From NCBI GenBank assembly GCA_029964075.1, contig CM057149.1:29712197-29776196 (forward strand): 64,000 nucleotides of DNA, given 5' to 3'. The stretch comes from Patiria pectinifera. Its lineage: Eukaryota; Echinodermata; Asteroidea; Valvatida; Asterinidae. A program made the translations under genes and the position numbers. The notes under the pieces are model-generated. The model was not told the origin of the DNA and ran no database searches. It saw only the letters and a list, made by a program, of their open reading frames with translations. This document shows, piece by piece, positions 38,350 through 50,287 of the stretch. The number at the start of each line of letters is the position of its first letter. The first letter of the stretch is position 1.

Positions 38350-38830
38350 ACAAAACATACATGCACAAGGATGTGGGAACTAGTTATTACTTGTTACAAC
38401 ATCTTTTTCCAGGTTTTTTTTTCTCAGAGAAGACTGCCTTCAGATAAACCACATGTTTGTATGCACAGTAATGCATAAAAGGCATTGTCATAATTCGGTG
38501 AACTTTGAGTTTGACAATGCTGATCAACGATGTCCATGGACCTCTTTCCAAAAAAAAAGTGGTGAACCACAATAAAAGTAACAATGGTTTCCTCCTCCAG
38601 GAAAGTGACATCTGAACAGCTACATAATTCAGGTGGGTGACCGTGCACGGGTCCCCTCAATAAAAACGATAAAGCAAACCTACATTTTTTGTACCCAAAG
38701 GCATCTCTTGCTTGGCTGGACCTTTTGTTCGCTACACTGCAATATTTCAGCTCGTACTAGTGGTACAAGTTTCTAGGAATTTTTGTTCCCCCGGAAACTT
38801 GTGATTTTGCAATCAGTGTCAACTGTACTG

Positions 38831-39111
38831 TGGGTAGCGCTGCGGTCCAGTGGTTACGGTGTTCGACTTGCGTGCCGTGGTACGTGGTCCGAACCCTGAC
38901 GGGGAACATGGTGAGTGTTCTTGGGCAAGACACTTTACTACAATTGCCTCTCTCCGTCCAGGTGTATATTAATGGGTACTTGTGAACATGTATGTGCTGA
39001 TCTCGAGCTGCTGCAAAAACTGGTCTCACGGCCTGATGAACAGGGGTGATATTGTGAAGCGCTTTGAGACCTTTGGTATAAAGCGCTATATAAGCACCAC
39101 ATTATTATTAT
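38831..39111 (+). mobile_element. tRNA-derived SINE with a GCGCTTTGAG-type tail
   Basis: The head has an A-box-like TAGCGCTGCGGTCCAGTGG and B-box-like GGTCCGAACCC. The body runs about 170 bp, and the tail reads GCGCTTTGAGACC, then AAAGCGCTATATAAGCACC and a short ATT repeat. That tail is shared by many animal SINEs mobilised by L2/CR1-type LINEs. No clear target duplication was seen. Confidence 0.75.
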
Positions 39112-41460
39112 GTATTAAAAAAATTGTATTGTCATTTCACTTTTCTTTTTTTTGCTGAATTATTTACTTTTGTTTTTCAATGTGAATTTTTAAAACCACT
39201 TTCGGTTAATTGACTAAAACAAAACCTCTTCAAACTACGAGGTGGTTGAAATGATGCTTGTTGCATGGTACTTCACTCTTGTTACAGGGAAGGTTCCGAA
39301 AATGGACAAGGCAGATTTTGTTTGGCCAGGAACCTACATGTTACCTGGAACCTCATACATGTAGTGCATTGTAATTTATACAGAGAACCAAAAACATCAT
39401 AGCTCTCATATTACATTGGAGATGTTCTCATGAATGCGAAAATTTAAATTGAACTGTAAGGCCTACATGTAGTAAACAAAATGAATAGTTTCTCTTCGGA
39501 CTTTTGGGCTTTTTTTAAGAAATGAAGGAGGTGGAAACTTTGTAAATTTTTTTTTTTTCTCTCCCAAGATGGAGGATTTTCGAAGATGGCGGCGGATTTT
39601 TCCATTTTCTCGACCACTTTGCTGATCAGTACAAAATTGTGTCAACAGATGCCGTAACCCTTTCTGCACAAACTACAGTTTTGTTGGGAACAAATAAAAA
39701 GACCGTATATTGACAATATGTATGTATGAATTTAAAACAAAAAAGGAGGCTGGCGGAAAGAAGGAAGCGGGTGGGAACGAGAAACTGATTTATTTTTTAA
39801 AATTGGCCTTAAGCAAGTAACATGTAGTGCAAGCACGTATCGGTACATGTTGTATAGGCCTATTTGGTTTTGTTTTACAAAATGTTTTAAAAAACCCAGA
39901 TGACATTGACTTGAGAATGTCGGGCAGCAATACAACATGCACTTAGAAATAAAGTACTAAACACCTTCAGTACGTTGTACTGTTGTGTGTACACTGACTC
40001 TGTGAGCTACACCTTGGTGATGCGGAGGGATTGTCCTCCCTCGATGCCTTCTCATTGGAAAGATGACGCACGCCTGACGATTTCACGGCTCCCTGCTGTG
40101 GGACCAAGATGAGATAGACAAGTGATGGACTGTACGCTGATGATACACCGTGTCGGTCCAGTCAGCCCTGCGCAGCGCTGTGTCACACCAAATGCGTTTT
40201 GTCATTTCGTTGGCCTTGCATGCTGTGGCATTTTGAGGGTTCTGTTTCACCAGTTGCTTGAATAATACCTACATACATGTACATTATACACACGTACTCT
40301 GTACATGCATGTTACGTACATGTAAGTGTCAGTTTAGGGGGGATGCCATAGGCCTGTACTCAATAGAGGATGGCGCTAAGGATGTGACGTTTACACGTTT
40401 AAACATTTTAACGAAAACAATGCTAAAAGTCGTTTACAAATTTTCCAGAAACATTTAAATAAAACCGGATTTTGTAAAAAGGTACAAAACTGTACGTTCA
40501 CGGGTAAAATTTTGTACATGTACCTGTATAATGTAAATTGTTTTACTCAGTTTGACTTCTTGGAATGTGATTGTACAAATGATGCAATTTATAAACAATA
40601 ATTAAAACTGGAAGCAAACAAGCTTTTGAGGAAAAGAATACCCGCCAATAATCAGATCAAATAGTTTTTGTAAAGCACGCCCACTCATTCCAAACCAAAT
40701 GTTGCCGTATCAGTTATTAATTTTTATTGATTTCAAAACGAGAGACAAATTTCTATTTGCATCACTAAAGCGATAATGTGCATTGGCCAGCTGTGATTTG
40801 TTGTTGACATAGTATTACAGTGTAAAAGCTCAACTTGTGTGTTCTGCTTGACACAAAACAGGAATCGCTCTTCTTTATGTTTTTTTTTTAAATGCCGACT
40901 TTCTGACGTCAAGAAGTATATTTGTTTTTCCGGAACATGCAGAAATGTACTTCAGTCCACAAATAAAAGACGGCACTCGACAATCCTTCCGAAACCAGCA
41001 CGGTATCTGTGCGAACTTTGCTCTGTCAATCTGAAGTTGGCTGGCTGTTTTCTGAACACACTTTGGAAATAATGTACTTAGTGCGGTGTTTGGACCTTTG
41101 TGGTTCCAGAATTGTTTGTTGTTGCCAGTCTGTGGCTGAGGTTTAAATGCCTACTACATGTACGTTGAATTTGCCTGGCCGTTCTTTTATGGGAGAGTTT
41201 GTGTAGCAATCCATCATAATGGGCGTTTGAATTGGTCCTTCAACTTTGTTTTACCACGGTGCAGTATGGAATATGAACGTGATATCCTTGGCCCTCTGCT
41301 GAGAGTAAGTCGGTAGCCAGTAAACTGAGTTTTTAAGAAATTATAGAATAACTAAATTGGTACATATGTGAAGGTACAATGTACAAAATGCACACGTAGT
41401 GTGAACTGTTGTGTATGCGCTGTACATACATGTACATGTACCGGTTCTTTACTGTAACAC
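39112..41460. other. Non-coding host DNA
   Basis: AT-rich sequence with TACATGTA clusters near 40270-40325. No gene or defined repeat was recognised. Confidence 0.4.
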
Positions 41461-41716
41461 TAACTGGGCCCAATTTCATAGAGCTGCTTTTAAAAGCAGA
41501 AAATTTGCTTAAGCACGAAAAAACATTGCTTAGTAAAATTAGCTTACCGGCCAAAACTCCATGTGATGTACATTGCTTGTGACTGGTATTAAGCTGTTGT
41601 TTACTTAGCATAACAATCGCATGGAGTTTTGGCCGGTAACCTGATTTTATTAAGCAAGACGTTTTGTGCTTCAGCAAATTTTGTGCTTAAGCAGCTCTAT
41701 GAAATTGGCCCAGTTA
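41461..41716. mobile_element. Foldback MITE (TGGGCCCAATTTCATAGAG family)
   Basis: The left arm starts TAACTGGGCCCAATTTCATA, and the right arm ends in the inverse, TTGGCCCAGTTA. A second inner pair, CCGGCCAAAACTCCATG and its inverse, lies near 41550 and 41620. At 256 bp with no coding capacity it is a non-autonomous element. I associate these ends with repeats common in marine deuterostomes. Confidence 0.8.
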
Positions 41717-42890
41717 GCAGTGATAAATTTGTTTAGACATGTTTCAAGATGTGGGGGTACAAGTACAGTTAGTATCCCCTATACGCAATTTATTGTTATT
41801 TCTTTTTTTTGTAAGTAAACCAAGGATTACTTAATTGTGCCCGACTGTATTTGTACTAGCGTGCAAATACAAATAAAGAAACCTGTATTTGAGAAAACAC
41901 TGAAGAAATGCATAGAAAAAAAAACATTTGTTACTTAATTTGCGTGATGCATACATGTGTGTGTAGTTTGTACATATCCACCTTCATACATTCGTATGGT
42001 GTACTAAAGTACTGACCAAAGGATTTAGGAAGCTGATTTGGTTTTTCTCAAATTCTTTTTTAGCTTTTTTGAGTATCTGTGGAATTACCGGTATGTAGAA
42101 GTATTCATAAGATGGAATTTGTGGTGGGATGCTGTACATTTGGCCATCAATGACATTTTTTTTTTATAAACACTGTACACTCGCAAAAATTCGTGACAAC
42201 TTTTAGTAGACAGTGTTTATAAAATACATTTGTGAATGGCAAACTCAATAACATAAGTTGATTCAGTAACTGTTCATAAGTCCCTTTTTTTTTGGGGGGG
42301 GGGAAGAATTTGTAAATTGTATGCATACTTTTTAAACTGGGGGGGGGGGAGAGAGGTGTTTCCTGCCTTTAGAATATTCCTCAGACTTAAGCAGATGTAA
42401 ACAGTAATTTGTTTTCTCATTTGAGCATTTTACCTTTTTTTACGTACACAATTTCAATAAAAAGATAATAAAAAACCAAATTGTACAATGTACAATGTAT
42501 GTAACATTGTTTGTAAGCATGATGTCATCTCTGTAACAGCTTGTCCTTTGTTGAACTTTTGTTATTGTTTGAGTCAAATTTGCACAGAAATAACACCAGA
42601 ATTCCTGAGTGAGAAGGTCATTTAGACGTCTGACTCGCTAAAGGACTTGTTGGCAGTCCTTACAAACTGTTGCTCAATCCAACATGATTTGCATCCTGAC
42701 AATTCCACGGCCATGAGACTTACAAATGTAGGTGACTCACAGCTGTTCACAAACCAATCGATGCCACATGTTATGTATGCAGATTTGGAAAGGGCATACA
42801 TCTGCATTTCGGTAAACCTGAAAAGGTTCAACCTGCTTGCTGCTTGGTTTTAAAATTGCATTACAGAAAATGTACATTTGAAAGATATCG
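41717..42890. other. Non-coding host DNA
   Basis: AT-rich, with G-runs at 42294 and 42341. No gene was seen. Confidence 0.4.
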
Positions 42891-42904
42891 GTAATACATG
42901 TACG

Positions 42905-43450
42905 TGCACAACATTTGCTTTTGCTGTAATTTTCAGAAATGGATGGGTTTGGGGGTTAGTATTTTACAGCAGATATATTATAACACTGACCTGTTTAAAA
43001 CTCGGTGTTCATACGTGTAGATGCTGAAGAAAAAAAACACCCAAAGAGAAAATGCTGTTTTTTAGTCTGGTTCCCTGGCCCTACTTCAGACTTGTAAACG
43101 GAGCAAATTATGGATGTCGGGGAATTGTCAGTCGAATTGTCAGTTCAGGGAACCAGACTTTGCTGGCTTGCACCCGTTCACGAATGTGTAACCGATTGCA
43201 AACAAAATGTGGACTAGTAAATGTGGTACATTGGGGGCAGTATTTGAACAGTTTTCCATAGATGATCGGCTGTCCATCGTTGGAAACTGATACAAAATTC
43301 CACTTTTCTTGAAAATGACAGCACACCAGGTGCCATGATTTCACAGGATGCTTGAGACACTGACATGTACAGTCAAGTAAGGTATTGCATAATAATTTGG
43401 TAGTTTTGTTTTTTTGATGTTTGCAAATGTTGTATAATTGTTACCTTTAA
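42905..43450. mobile_element. MITE (AAAGGGAAT family), degenerate copy
   Basis: It has the same internal order as the 4001 and 13027 copies (TTTGCTTTTGCTGTAATTTT, then AACCAGACT, then GATGTTTGCAAATGTTGTAT). The terminal repeats have decayed and the central palindrome is only partly symmetric (around 43258-43290). Confidence 0.7.
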
Positions 43451-43862
43451 CCCTAACCCACCTCACTCCTCCAAAATCCTCCTGGCGGTTTTGGAGGATT
43501 CTAGAGGATTGAGGATGAATGGTGATTGAATCAAATGAGGATTCTGGAGGATTGAGGATGAATGGTGATTGAAGCACATGAGGATTTTGGAGGATTGAGG
43601 ATGAATGGTGAATGAAGCACAAGAGGATTTTGGAGGATTGAGGATGAATGCATTTTGAGGCAGGACTGTCTGATGATTTTGAAGGATTTGGCGTTGGTTA
43701 TCCTTCATTTAAACACGAGTGCAAAGTTTTGGGATGAGGAGGATTTTGGAGGATTGAGGACGAATGCATTTTGAGGCAGGACTGTCTGACAATTTTGAAA
43801 AATTTAGGCGGAGTTGAAAAATTTTGGAGGATTTTGGAGGATTGAGGATGGTTGTAAGCAAC
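43450..43862. repeat. GGAGGATT minisatellite-like block
   Basis: Imperfect units of about 50 bp built on TTTTGGAGGATTGAGGATGA, with inverse AAAATCCTCC at the left edge, run for roughly 400 bp directly after a CCCTAACCC stretch. Related AAATCCTCC/GGAGGATTT segments recur at 60010-60300. Confidence 0.75.
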
Positions 43863-44169
43863 AAGGGCTTAGGTTAAGGCCATTGTGAACTTATAGAGCT
43901 CCTTCTCAAACAGGGGAGAGATGTAAATGTATTTGAATTTTTCTAAAGGGTAGGCTCAAACTGGAGGACTACGTAATTTTCTGCTTCAATTAAAGTGGAA
44001 AATAGCTGACATCTTTTTATATATTTAAAGCCAAGAGAAAAATTGGTTGACACTTGACAGTAAATTTAGTTTAGCCTTATTTTACCATTCACTACTATCT
44101 GCTGATGACTTGTCTTCCGTACTTTAGTTCCCTTTTGTGCAACCGTCTGCCACTCAAGATGCAGACCTA

Positions 44170-45300
44170 CACCGCGTTCCCACTTGAATTGGAAAAAGGT
44201 GGATCAAGATCCGGCATTTTGGTGTGATCGTTATCTTACCGCAACGAAACCGCAAGACGCGTTCCCACTTATGCTTGATCCACCTTTTCGTACGGAAATG
44301 TCGGGTCCGAAAGGTCACTGAGTTCGGAATTACGCGCGCTCTGTGGGAGTGCCATTGTTGCATGGTTGCATGCTAGGCCAGGATGGGTGAGTTTTCAAAC
44401 AGCACTATCAGAATTCACCGACAAAAATTACGCGAATTCACCAACATAAATCACGGATCCGTAGAGGATCCGTGCGTGCATAAATTAACAGGTGAAATCC
44501 AACAGATCAGAGCCGCTCATTGTGTGACATCACGGCAGAAACCAATGCATCGATAAGGGATTCCCTGGTTCTGAAGCCTTTCATTGGTTAGAAACGGTCA
44601 CATGATGTACTACGACATCATTTTCCAATTTTCTATAATCAATACTTCAGATTTGTCACCTCCGTACGTACCGCGTTATCGGCACTATTCTCATCGCATA
44701 TTCGTAAGCTTTTCCATGATTCTGTGCCAAAGTGAAGTCTTTTGGTGAGTGCGGACTCAGAGTCATTTATGGATGGAAAAATAAGTAAAATTTCACCAAT
44801 GGAAAAGTTTTAGTAATGGACGAACACGCAACAAAAATAAGGCCTAGTGTAGTTTTAGGATACCACGTGCGCTTTTGCATGCGCGGTGCTAGCCCGTAGT
44901 TCAGCGGTTGTTTATTGTGCATGTTGTATACGCTGGAAATGTTCACATGAGCTACACGCCTGAAAACGTGTTTCTTCGTTCATGAGACCGCAACATTTTC
45001 GCGCCACTCGTGCACCGGGCGGATGTTAACAGGTCAAATTGCCGGATCAGATCCACCTTTTGCGTTCCCATCTGATCGTGATCCGGCAATTGCCGGATCT
45101 GATCCACCAATTGGGGGATCTGTATCCTGGTCCAGAGGTGGATCAGAAAAGGTGGATCTGATCCTGATCCACCTTATAACGGTTAGCGTTCCCACTACAC
45201 ACAATTGCCGGATCTGATCCACCAATTGGGGGATCTGATCCGGCAATTTGGCAAAAGGTGGATCAGATCCCCCAATTGGTGGATCAAGTGGGAACGGGGT
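44170..45300. mobile_element. Composite non-autonomous DNA element rich in GGTGGATC
   Basis: The left end ACCGCGTTCCCACTTGA is the inverse of the right end apart from one base. Subterminal GGTGGATCAGATCC and TTGCCGGATC motifs are repeated in both orientations, most densely at 45040-45300, and further GCGTTCCCAC copies occur inside. This suggests nested or rearranged copies of one family. No coding capacity was found, and no clean target duplication. Confidence 0.65.
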
Positions 45301-46196
45301 CCTATTGACTTCTAAGTTATGTACTACATAGTAAGAGGAGACAATTGTTGTGTAACAGTTCATTTGTTTCTCATAAATTGGATTAGTAGGGGAAATTGAA
45401 TTGAATTGATCGTGTTGAATGAGACAGACAGAGATTAAGGTGCTGTCTGTAAGATATGTAAATTTTGAATACACGTGTTGTGCACAAATGTTTACTGTTG
45501 TACAGTGGCTGTATCTTTCAAGGGAAAATTTTAATTTGTCCCAAAAGTTAAAGTTTTGTCCCAAAAGTTTAAGATTTACCCATTCACACTGTTCAAAATG
45601 TTGTAGTTGGACACTGGTTTTATCTACCGATAAAACTGCAAGTTGTTAACTGAAAAAAAAATGTTTTAATGCAGTTGAAACTGAGATCCTGGCGTGAGAT
45701 TGTGTTATTTAACCACTTGCCGCCGGGATTATTTTTGGCAAAAAAACCCCACCATATGTGATATTGGCCAAATTTTTAAAATAAAGTCAAACACCACAAA
45801 TACTGACCCCCGAGGGTCATTTGTACAATATATGTATGGTAATTTTCACCCCAAGTAACTTCATATTTTGCAACACTCCGAGGCACTGCAACGTAGCAAT
45901 ATTTGCTATGATGACAGATCTTGTACAACAGCCAAGTTCAAAACACGGTTGTGCACAAAACCAATGGGAACCACTGACGTTAACATGTATATTACATGCC
46001 CACTGCTAGAGGCACATCAAAAGCTTGACGATTTAACCCGTCACCCGCCATTGTGATATACCAAATTGTGTTTACATGTCCTCCGGCGTTAACTGGTTAA
46101 AGGTGATTTCTTAACTATGATAAACCCCGTGTACAAAACCTTACCGAATCTGCTTGATTACTTTCATTGAAATTTTGATTGACTTGATCATTTCAG
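45301..46196. other. Sequence just upstream of the first FRMD4-type coding exon
   Basis: No gene was seen. The last bases (46185-46196, ending ATTTCAG) form the splice acceptor of the next exon, so at least the right end is intron and an untranslated exon must lie further upstream. Confidence 0.5.
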
Positions 46197-46262
46197 ATGG
46201 CTGATGGGCGCCGCACCCAGGTAGTGCTCCTGGATGACAAGCGAGTGGACCTCGTTGTGCAG
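46197..46262 (+). CDS. FRMD4A: FRMD4-type FERM protein, first coding exon
   Basis: This 66-bp exon encodes MADGRRTQVVLLDDKRVDLV plus VQ and is bounded by acceptor TTTCAG and donor GTATAA. It matches the start of vertebrate FRMD4A/FRMD4B (E-G-R-R-C-Q-V-H-L-L-D-D-R-K-L-E-L-L-V-Q), the first strand of the FERM F1 lobe. FRMD4 proteins are scaffolds at epithelial cell junctions that link cytohesin and Par3 to Arf6 signalling and polarity. The start codon is the first three bases of the exon, so transcription must begin in an upstream untranslated exon. The exon ends in phase 0. Invertebrates often have one FRMD4 gene, so the A/B label is nominal. Confidence 0.88.
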
Positions 46263-46523
46263 GTATAAACTAAAGAATTCATCTTATTTCCCTCCAAAAA
46301 CCTAAAAATACAAAGCATACTTAATTTCATTTATTGCCATGAGATGAGAGGTGAGATAAGTTGAGATGCCAACAGTCCATTCTGTCTTGTAGACTTGTAC
46401 AGTTCTTGACCATTTCACAACAGTGGGGTCTATCACACCCAAAATTACCTGTACAGGCATAGATATATAGAGAGCAAAGACTGCCTGCAAGTATGGATCA
46501 ATCCAGGCATGCTAGCAATTCTA

Positions 46524-46629
46524 TCACGAAGGCCCCCTTCAATGGTGAAAGCATTATAACTAGCTACCAGGGCACTTGCTTTGTATGTTAGCTAACACAA
46601 TGGTTTCTCCATTGAAGGGGGCCTCGTGA
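46524..46629. mobile_element. Short MITE (GGCCCCCTTCAATGG family)
   Basis: The ends TCACGAAGGCCCCCTTCAAT and CCATTGAAGGGGGCCTCGTGA (the latter at 46609-46629) are inverse apart from one base. An inner TAGCTA pair adds symmetry. The copy is 106 bp long; a decayed relative lies at 1695-1811. Confidence 0.75.
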
Positions 46630-47664
46630 GTGAACATTGATCATGTGCTTGGATTCGTTGATACAAGTGAGGAGGCAAAGCACAAGACGTCCACTGTCTA
46701 CTTCGGACACAGTTGTCTGGTTCCGAAAGTCCCCAGTTATGTGCCGTCACAGTACCTCAAAAGTAAACCGAGTCAGTGTAGTACACTGCCTAAACAAAGT
46801 GATTTGATTTCAGCTACTTGGATGCTATCTTTATCTTTAACCCTAACTCCCTACTGGCTTTCACTAAATACTGAACCAAGTCCGTTAAAATCCATCAATC
46901 GCACTGCTCCAATGCATGCTTTGCTTTAGGCCCACAGGCCCAAGTCCATCATACTCCATCAATATTTAGTCGCACCAGGCCTGCAGGACCAGTCCCCCCA
47001 AATCCACCAAAATGGGGGATGGATTTTGATGGAGTTGGGGGGTAAGGGTTAATGAATTGTCGAAATCAGGGTACTTTTTATTGGGGGGGGGGGGAGGAAA
47101 TAGGCATAAAATTGCATCTTGATAATAATCCAGTAGTTTGGGTCAACCAAACAATGGACCTAATCTGAAGTCAGGGATTTGACGACTTGCATCAAGTACC
47201 GTATTAGCCATCCTTCATCCTTGATGTGGCTTTCTTGAACGTTTACAGGTGTGAATCTCTGCGTACAGGGATTGTGAGGACAGATAAAATGCAATTCGAG
47301 CTTTTGATTGGAGTCTAGAAGATGGCTATTAAGTGGTGTTACTCTGTCTGGGTTGACTAGAAATTGCATTCAGGGAAAAATAGGTAACGAGGCTGACTGG
47401 GCCAGTAGCATTGTTAGTTGTTTATAGGAGTATTGGGAATTGTACAGTGCTGTGTTGTGGACTCGCCGAGTGCTGCAGCTTTGTAGCTAATAGGGGTGAC
47501 TTTCCAAGGGCGAGATGCAATCACCCTTTCAGCTTTATGGAGGGAAACCTTTCTGTCAAGAAAGTGAATCACCGCACATTAGCCTCAATTTGAAAGCACT
47601 TACAAAAACTCAAGAGAGTTTGACATTGGCAGGAAGAATTGTTTTTAAGTCTGGTTATCATACA

Positions 47665-47840
47665 TGTACATAAGTGCACGTGTATGTACATGTACCCGGT
47701 ACATATGATATGCACATGTTGGCTGGTGTACATGTACATGTACATGTACAGTACATACATGTACACGTAAACTTGTACACATGTGTGCATGAACATATAC
47801 ACATATTGGCTAGTGTACATGTACATGATATGCACATGTT
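47665..47840. repeat. ACATGTAC-rich low-complexity tract
   Basis: TACATGTAC units occur singly and in short tandem runs (for example four overlapping copies near 47730-47750), with variants such as ACATGTTGGCT. The octamer is scattered over the whole host part of the window. Confidence 0.7.
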
Positions 47841-48837
47841 AGCTGTCTTCCATCGGCGTATTCCCACATGGTATAGCTCATCCATCACGTCATTAAATCC
47901 TATTATTCACTCTGTTTCTACACATACCGGTATCCCCCTGCTAGGTCCCTGTTGAGATTTCTCTTGTATGATTCAGGAAGTGATACATACTGTACATGTA
48001 TGTACCGATACCATGTATTCTCAAGGTGCATGTAATTGTAAGATGTATTGTACATTGTACATGTACCGGTAATGGTGCATTTGCATTGAGTTATGTTTTG
48101 TTTTTGGCAATGCACTGTTTCAAGCATTACGGCTGTCCCTAATCAACCTCATATTGGAATAGCTTTTTACTGGTTTGAATATATTCGAGAGAGAGAAAAA
48201 AGTTTTGGCGCTTTATTGTCAGGTGCACTGCCACTTTTTGGTCGACTGTAACTTTCTTGTCGACGGCAGTTCATTGTTCACATCCTTTTAGCAGGTTAAA
48301 GCCTTTTAGTTATAAGATACTTACTGCAAACATACCAGTATTAAACTTGACTTCATAAATACCTAAGACAGTTTACGCATTCCTATTGGTCGAGAGCCCG
48401 TCACGTGGCCGGTATTAAACGGATGATAAAGACATGGCTAGCTGGTCTTAAACACTTTTCTAGTGTCACAATAAAATGTGGACTCCTAAAAATCCAGTGC
48501 CTCTTATCGTTTCATTGGTTGAACGTTCACAATCCTCACGTAGGCATGCGCAACACTACCAGGAAGTTAGAATTTTATAGTTCTAAATTCAAAACCCAAC
48601 GCACCAGGTGCGTTCTGCGCGACATCGCGTAGAACATGATACGCGCGCGTCAATCTCCATAAAAGGGTTGTTTACATCTTACTCGCCAGCTGAACACTCC
48701 ATTATTTTGCAGGAGGGATGTTTCAAAAAGCATAAAGTGAATTTGTTGAACAAAATCGGGATGTTTTGAACGAATTATATGATTTTTTTTACCGAAAAGG
48801 TATTTATGAATGGGAATAAATGTGTGCTCCGTCGGTA

Positions 48838-48950
48838 TTTATCACTCTGTTTAATACCACTTAGAGTCTGGGTGCTGATAATTACCCTCGCCTCCGGCTC
48901 GGGTAATTATCAGCACCCAGACTCTAAGTGGTATTAAACAGAGTGATAAA
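48838..48950. repeat. Perfect 50-bp inverted repeat
   Basis: The 50-bp arms (48838-48887 and 48901-48950) are exact inverses around a 13-base loop TCGCCTCCGGCTC. Weaker symmetry (GGGAATAAATGTGTGCT and its inverse) extends it to about 48813-48975. It is a foldback element, and the identical arms suggest youth or arm-to-arm correction. Confidence 0.9.
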
Positions 48951-49054
48951 AACCTCCGTAGCACACATTTATTCCCTTATTTACATGTAGACACCAACCA
49001 TTCTCACTTTCTGTTCATTTTTGGGGCATTTACTTTTGGATGATTTTTTTTCTG

Positions 49055-49869
49055 TGGGTCATTCCACCGGGTTGGGGAACAAAGTGTGACATATGACCAT
49101 ATTAAGAAAAGCATGAATGCCTTGCTAGCAGTTGCTCTACAGAATATTAGTTGTTGGGTGTTTCACTACTGCAGAAAGTTTGGAATCATTTGAATGTATT
49201 TTGCCAAAAATATGAGCAAAAAATGTCATTTTGGTTGTAACATTGACACCGTGTCCGTGTTACGTCCAAATATGACATTTGTACCTTTTTTTTTTTAAAT
49301 TTCTGCGAAACATTACCCAAATTCACTTTGCGTACTTCTTACTATAGATACAACACAATAAGAAAAGCTTTTGTTATGGTAGTCAGACATCAAATGGAGC
49401 AGATATGATAGCTTGGTTGTGTGGACGTAACATTTACACGGTGTAAAACCCAAATGTCACACTTCCATTTAGTGATTTTTTACACCGTTACATCTACACT
49501 TGAGGTATTGTTTCTGCTACATTTGAACCCTGACTATACCAAAACAAAAGCTTTTCTTGGTGCTTAGGTGTCCAGTTGTAAATATGCAATGTCAGTTTGG
49601 GTCATATTTTACATACGTGTAAAAAATGGCAAAAAAAGAATATTTGGATGTACGGTAACATTGACACGCTGTCAATGTTACGTCCAAATTAATACATTTT
49701 TGCTCACATTTTTGTCAAACTATTTTCAAATGATATCAAACTTTCTCAAGTATTGAAACACCTTAAGACAAATATTATGTTGAGCAATTGTTTAGAATGC
49801 ATTGATACTTTTAATAACCAAATATATGGATGTAACATGTACTGTTTCCCAACCCGGTGGAATGACCCA
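49055..49869. mobile_element. Non-autonomous DNA element, TGGGTCATTC ends
   Basis: The ends TGGGTCATTCCACCGGGTTG and its inverse match over about 26 bp with minor variation. Inside, AGAAAAGCTTTTGTTATGGT and its approximate inverse, plus repeated GTAACATTGACAC/GTGTAA motifs, give further internal symmetry. It is 815 bp long with no coding capacity. Confidence 0.8.
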
Positions 49870-50023
49870 TGTACAAGCACTGGTACCGGTACAGTACTCA
49901 TAATTTCATAGCATGGTACATACACGCGTACTGCATGTACCGTGCATGTACCATACATGTAGCTCCATCAGGCTACCCAGTAACCGTTGATCTGCTCTTT
50001 TGTGTACTACCGTAATCGCACAT

Positions 50024-50287
50024 TGATCATTCTACAAATTTGGGGCCCACTTTTTTTGTGTCCCTCTACTAGCTATACATGTACATCTGACATCTGTGAT
50101 TTTATAATTCTGGATACGCTCCTTAATGCAGTCAGCCTCCAATTATGAATAGCAAACTACCTATCCAACTAATAAAAAAATGTTTGAAGTCAGTTTTAAT
50201 GATACTTGAATGGCATATTATGAAGTTCCAAGGTAACAGGTACTGGAAAAATGTCACACTTTGGACCCTAAATTTATAGAATGACCA
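50024..50287. mobile_element. MITE, TGGTCATTCTATAAATTT ends
   Basis: The left end TGATCATTCTACAAATTTGG is inverted at the right (CCTAAATTTATAGAATGACCA). The 264-bp element is non-coding. Its ends share the TGRTCATTC start with the neighbour at 49055, so both probably use a related transposase. A third, reversed copy lies near 56860-56974. Confidence 0.75.

Noticed and set aside
43668-43862. CRISPR-like array in the GGAGGATT block
   Set aside because: Spacers are not distinct, units drift gradually, and the context is animal intron; it is a minisatellite.
45034-45564. 176-codon minus-strand frame
   Set aside because: Its repetitive part (DPPIGGSDP-type) is the translation of the GGTGGATC transposon array.
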